Part shown: positions 60,738 through 64,000 of the stretch, piece after piece | Numbering within the stretch: position 1 is the stretch's first letter | How the letters are laid out: the number at the start of each line of letters is the position of its first letter | Assembly: GCF_000317435.1 (NCBI RefSeq) | Contig: NC_019751.1 | Location: 5,208,001 to 5,272,000 of the forward strand | DNA: 64,000 bases | Reading direction: 5' to 3' | From: Calothrix sp. PCC 6303 | GTDB lineage: Bacteria > Cyanobacteriota > Cyanobacteriia > Cyanobacteriales > Nostocaceae | Program-made: the position numbers and the translations under genes | The notes under the pieces: model-generated | Database searches by the model: none | What the model was told of the DNA's origin: nothing | Seen by the model: the letters and a program-made list of their open reading frames with translations, nothing else

Positions 60738-61271
60738 TTATTTATTTTGTGCAGCGGTTGTGGTAGAAATATTACCAATGTTGGGAATTGTAATTCTACC
60801 AAACGTATCAATTTGGGTGATATTACGATAACCCAAATCAAGAGCAGTTAATTCAGTTATTTGTATCGGAATTCTAAAGTTGAAAGTCAGTTTGGTGGGA
60901 ATGCCTGGTGCTAAATTAATTAATGCTTTGTCTTTACCCTGCTGATACGAATTTGTTTGAATACTACTAGATGTGTAGAGGTTGCCAGCAGAATCAAGTA
61001 CATTTGTTCGGTAGTCTGGGAAACTAGCACCAAAACTAACTTGTCGGTTGATATCACTAAAGTTGGTAACGACAACATCACAAGTTACTCTTGTATTAGC
61101 TCGCTGACAACCACGATATTCAAAGCTCAGGTTATATCTTCGATCAACTTGTTTCGCTTGGCTAGATTGCCCTGACGTTGATTGTGCAAAGACTGGGGAG
61201 ATATTAGCAACATTGCCAAAGATAAAGGTGGAGAGGATACTCGCTTTGATTAGCTTAGATATACTGAACAT
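60738..61271 (-). CDS. Secreted protein of unknown function
   Basis: About 177 residues from the ATG at 61271; a GTG at 61298 would add nine. The N-terminus MFSISKLIKASILSTFIFGN is a signal peptide and cleavage after PVFAQ is likely. The mature part is beta-rich, with two cysteines in YRGCQRANTRVTCDV that could form a disulfide. It contains VVVTNFSDINRQVSFGASFP, suggestive of an Ig-like or adhesin fold. No known family is assigned. Confidence 0.7.
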   Translation of the reverse strand: MFSISKLIKASILSTFIFGNVANISPVFAQSTSGQSSQAKQVDRRYNLSFEYRGCQRANTRVTCDVVVTNFSDINRQVSFGASFPDYRTNVLDSAGNLYTSSSIQTNSYQQGKDKALINLAPGIPTKLTFNFRIPIQITELTALDLGYRNITQIDTFGRITIPNIGNISTTTAAQNK

Positions 61272-61517
61272 GATATTTTTGTTGGTATTTTTAGACACTA
61301 TTTGTAGATAGTATAACCTATGGCATTGTCTGCATCAGATTTTATTAGAACTTACGCAAGTCTCACAATCCAGGTTTGGTGCTTGGCACTATAGCGCTTC
61401 TCGCTTGGATGAAATCAAAATCAGAGTCATCAGGGCAAACAATCGTTTACCCCATAGCATCTTCCACCAGGAATTGTATTTAAATCAACTGAGAAGCACT
61501 ACATTTAAAATAAAATC

Positions 61518-62198
61518 TCATCCAAATCTAATTACTTGACTAATACCGCGATTCAACCAATCATTGTACCAATCATAGAAGCTCAAAGCTGTTTTTACCT
61601 CTTCAATAGACTCATACAAATCAGCTTCAATATCAGGATCATCATGAAAGAATGCTGCACAATGGGGAGAAAGAGGATAAATACCAGCTTCGTTTGTGCG
61701 GTCATCAATCCAAATATTACCGCGTTCTGAACCTGTAATTACTAACCTTGCTTCAACTCCACAACCATATTCAGCAACAAGTATAGTTCCCTGAATAAAG
61801 TTCGGATAAAAATAGACTGGATTCCCTTCCTCGTGACTTGCTTGCATCAAATCTAAGTCATTCCATTCGTGAGTCAATATAAAAGGTTGAGATAAATATT
61901 TTAGTTCTGGATTTTCGCTGTCGAAAGAATTAATCTCTATACCTAATAAACCATAACCTGGACCAGCACCGCCGTTTCCAACTTCTAGCAAGAAGTCTCT
62001 ATAGTCATCTGGTAACTTAACTTGATACTGATCCTCAAATTGTTGTATTGCTAATTTAGATAGACAGGGTTTTAGTTTATATTTGTGGGATTCAGAGCCA
62101 AAAAATTCGCATCTTTTGTCTAATTCCTTCAAGTGAATCAGCTTATTGTTCAATTTTTTAACATTTCTGTTGATAACTGGTTCTAAACTTTCTAACAT
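61518..62198 (-). CDS. SMI1/KNR4 (SUKH) domain protein
   Basis: A 226-residue protein with a SUKH-1-type domain: LAIQQFEDQYQVKLPDDYR then FLLEVGNGGAGPGYGLLGI, followed by WIDDRTNEAGIYPL near residue 175. SUKH proteins often act as immunity partners of polymorphic toxins, but many are free-standing. No toxin is adjacent. Function here is unproven. Confidence 0.82.
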   Translation of the reverse strand: MLESLEPVINRNVKKLNNKLIHLKELDKRCEFFGSESHKYKLKPCLSKLAIQQFEDQYQVKLPDDYRDFLLEVGNGGAGPGYGLLGIEINSFDSENPELKYLSQPFILTHEWNDLDLMQASHEEGNPVYFYPNFIQGTILVAEYGCGVEARLVITGSERGNIWIDDRTNEAGIYPLSPHCAAFFHDDPDIEADLYESIEEVKTALSFYDWYNDWLNRGISQVIRFG

Positions 62199-62600
62199 AT
62201 TATGTTACTCCGAAATAATTGATAATTAGCAGACGGCAATCACTTGGGCTAAAGTAGGTTATTACACTGGATATGTGTTTAGTTTAAGTGTCTATTTTGG
62301 AATTGAATAAAAGGACAAACTGATAAGTAAACAAACAAAATTAATTACACAATCTCATTGCCTTAAACGTTCGCCTTTGGTATGTTGCAAAGCGACTCAG
62401 CGGAATTATGCATAAGTCCGTTCCCAAAGGATAGCGGACACAAAAATTACAGATGTTTCCCATTACTTTGAATGAATGTAAATATTTTTGCTTATTTACT
62501 TATGTATTCAGATACCAATGATTAATCATTAACCTTTAATTTGATCAACTACTAGCTCCAGAGGTAGGATGGTGACATAACAAATCAACTTGCACTCGTA
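62199..62600. other. Spacer upstream of selO
   Basis: No gene. It is AT-rich and holds the divergent promoters of the SUKH gene and selO. Nothing repeated stands out. Confidence 0.4.
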
Positions 62601-64000
62601 ATGACTTTGCCTGAAACTTCTCAAAACCCACTTCTTTCCCTGAAATATGAACCTGCCCTAGAATCACTAGGTGATGAATACTACGACGAGGTGCCAGCAG
62701 CAGAGTTTCCTAGACAGATCTTACGTTGGCGAAATGATGCACTATTACCCAGATTTGGACTTAACCCTGGAGATGTCAGTGATGAGCATTTTATCCAGGC
62801 TTTTGGTAGATTTGAAGGACGAGAGCCATTTTTGGCACTACGATACCATGGCTATCAATTTGGTGAATACAACCCGTTTTTAGGAGATGGTAGAGGCTTT
62901 CTGTACGGACAGGTTCGCGGTAATGATGGCGAACTCTACGATTTTGGCACAAAGGGTTCGGGACGTACACCCTATTCTCGTGGTGGTGATGGGATGCTAA
63001 CCCTCAAAGGTGGTGTACGGGAGGTTTTGGCGGCTGAAATTTTACATCGGATGGGGGTAAACACATCTCGCTGTTTGAGTCTGATTGAGACTGGGATGGA
63101 TTTATGGCGTGGGGATGAGCCTTCTCCAACTCGTTCTTCGGTAATGATTCGGATGAATCGCTCACATATCCGTTTTGGTACTTTTGAAAGGTTGAATCAT
63201 ATTAAACGTCCTGATTTAGTTGGGAAATTGCTAAATCATGTAATTGATGTTTATTATCCCCATTTAAAGTTAGAATCCGAAAAATATTTATTGTTTTATG
63301 GTGAGTTAGTTAAACGTGTGGCTGAATTAGCTGCACAGTGGATGGCTGCTGGTTTTTGTCATGCTGTGTTAAATACAGATAATATGTCCATAACTGGCGA
63401 AAGTTTTGATTATGGTCCCTATGCTTTTATTCCGACCTTTGACCCTGAATTTACAGCAGCTTATTTTGATCATTATGGACGTTATAGCTATGCAAATCAA
63501 CCGGGAATTTGCAAGTTAAATTTAGAATTGTTGCAACAACCTTTGTCAGCAGTAATGGAAATAAAACAGATGCAGACTGTTTTGGCGGAGTTTGATGAAC
63601 ATTATGATTTGCAATATCGTAAATTATTTTTATCTAAGCTGGGTTTAGAAAACGTTGCTCAAAAAGAAACTGGTGAGATATTAATTGCTACTCTTCAATT
63701 ACTCAGAACCTATCCCATTAGTTATCATGACTTTTTTGCTGAGATAGCTAAATCTTTTTCGATTCAATGGCGTGATGATGCAGGTTTAATTCTCGCTGAT
63801 TCAGAAATCAAAAAGGCTTTTGGTTTGTCGGAATTATTTGTCAATTGGTCAGGTATATATCACCGTATTTTGGCTAATTTGACACCTGATGAATTAGCAA
63901 AAGTTGGTAAAACTCTCAACCGTTATAATCCGCAAACTGTAATTGTGAGAAATGTAATTGAATCAATTTGGGAGCCGATTACATTAGCAGATAATTGGGA
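62601..64000 (+). CDS. selO: SelO protein adenylyltransferase, N-terminal 466 residues
   Basis: Starting [20 protein letters not shown] at 62601, the frame is open to the window edge. It is an SelO/YdiU (UPF0061) pseudokinase that transfers AMP from ATP to target proteins and is thought to modulate redox homeostasis. Conserved segments are [18 protein letters not shown] (the ATP loop), [29 protein letters not shown] and [13 protein letters not shown]. The 3' end lies outside. Confidence 0.93.
   Translation, partial: MTLPETSQNPLLSLKYEPALESLGDEYYDEVPAAEFPRQILRWRNDALLPRFGLNPGDVSDEHFIQAFGRFEGREPFLALRYHGYQFGEYNPFLGDGRGFLYGQVRGNDGELYDFGTKGSGRTPYSRGGDGMLTLKGGVREVLAAEILHRMGVNTSRCLSLIETGMDLWRGDEPSPTRSSVMIRMNRSHIRFGTFERLNHIKRPDLVGKLLNHVIDVYYPHLKLESEKYLLFYGELVKRVAELAAQWMAAGFCHAVLNTDNMSITGESFDYGPYAFIPTFDPEFTAAYFDHYGRYSYANQPGICKLNLELLQQPLSAVMEIKQMQTVLAEFDEHYDLQYRKLFLSKLGLENVAQKETGEILIATLQLLRTYPISYHDFFAEIAKSFSIQWRDDAGLILADSEIKKAFGLSELFVNWSGIYHRILANLTPDELAKVGKTLNRYNPQTVIVRNVIESIWEPITLADNW

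Noticed and set aside
62671-62883. 70-codon frame on the plus strand
   Set aside because: It is an out-of-frame shadow inside selO, whose frame is open from 62601 to the window end.

Overview
The window comes from a cyanobacterium, most likely a filamentous member of the Nostocales. It carries genes for chlorophyll phytyl-tail synthesis (chlP), photosystem I assembly and structure (ycf3, psaK), the cytochrome b6f complex (petG), Ycf46, and the alkane pair aldehyde deformylating oxygenase plus acyl-ACP reductase. The octamer GCGATCGC (HIP1) recurs throughout. Genes are mostly single or in short operons, and spacers are long and rich in small mobile repeats. The order-level assignment is inference; the phylum is secure.

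Layout. 1-10 kb: the first codons of a DUF262 protein run off the left edge, followed by chlP, ycf3, a glutathione S-transferase, a small YggU protein, a TnpB transposon and a very long LRV-repeat protein, then two unknown small genes. 10-16 kb: a MoxR-type AAA ATPase with a VWA metallopeptidase-like partner, divergent from Ycf46, then a serine hydrolase. 16-25 kb: an SH3 protein, an HD hydrolase, a peptidoglycan-binding protein, a MazF toxin pair between duplicated terminator repeats, mtnP, oligopeptidase A and an ABC exporter. 25-31 kb: yceD, jag, yidC, a PH-like protein, rnpA, rpmH and thrS, all on the minus strand. 31-40 kb: the DUF2605/DUF2973 pair, a glycogen-debranching-like enzyme, a glycosyltransferase, a DICT-GAF histidine kinase and a lone sugar permease. 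40-45 kb: ado, aar, accA and an SDR. 45-52 kb: trpF, psaK and one rRNA operon (5S, 23S, 16S on the minus strand) with no tRNA in its spacer. 52-64 kb: ferredoxin, hisZ, a J-domain TPR protein, an inositol monophosphatase, a DUF3370 protein, a C15-like peptidase, hisH, rsmD, petG, a membrane cytochrome c, a secreted protein, a SUKH protein, and selO running off the right edge.

The clearest non-gene signal is the density of small mobile DNA. There are two families of non-coding elements with terminal inverted repeats and 6-bp target duplications (274 bp, three copies; about 211-222 bp, two copies). Two shorter families are also present, and one of these is nested inside a 274-bp copy beside the rRNA terminator. 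The TnpB element sits exactly on a TTGAT motif that contains the stop codon of the upstream gene, so its empty site and its likely guide RNA can be read off. I found no CRISPR array, no tRNA gene and no clearly novel multi-gene system. The MoxR/VWA pair beside Ycf46 and the duplicated-terminator toxin module are the best candidates for follow-up.
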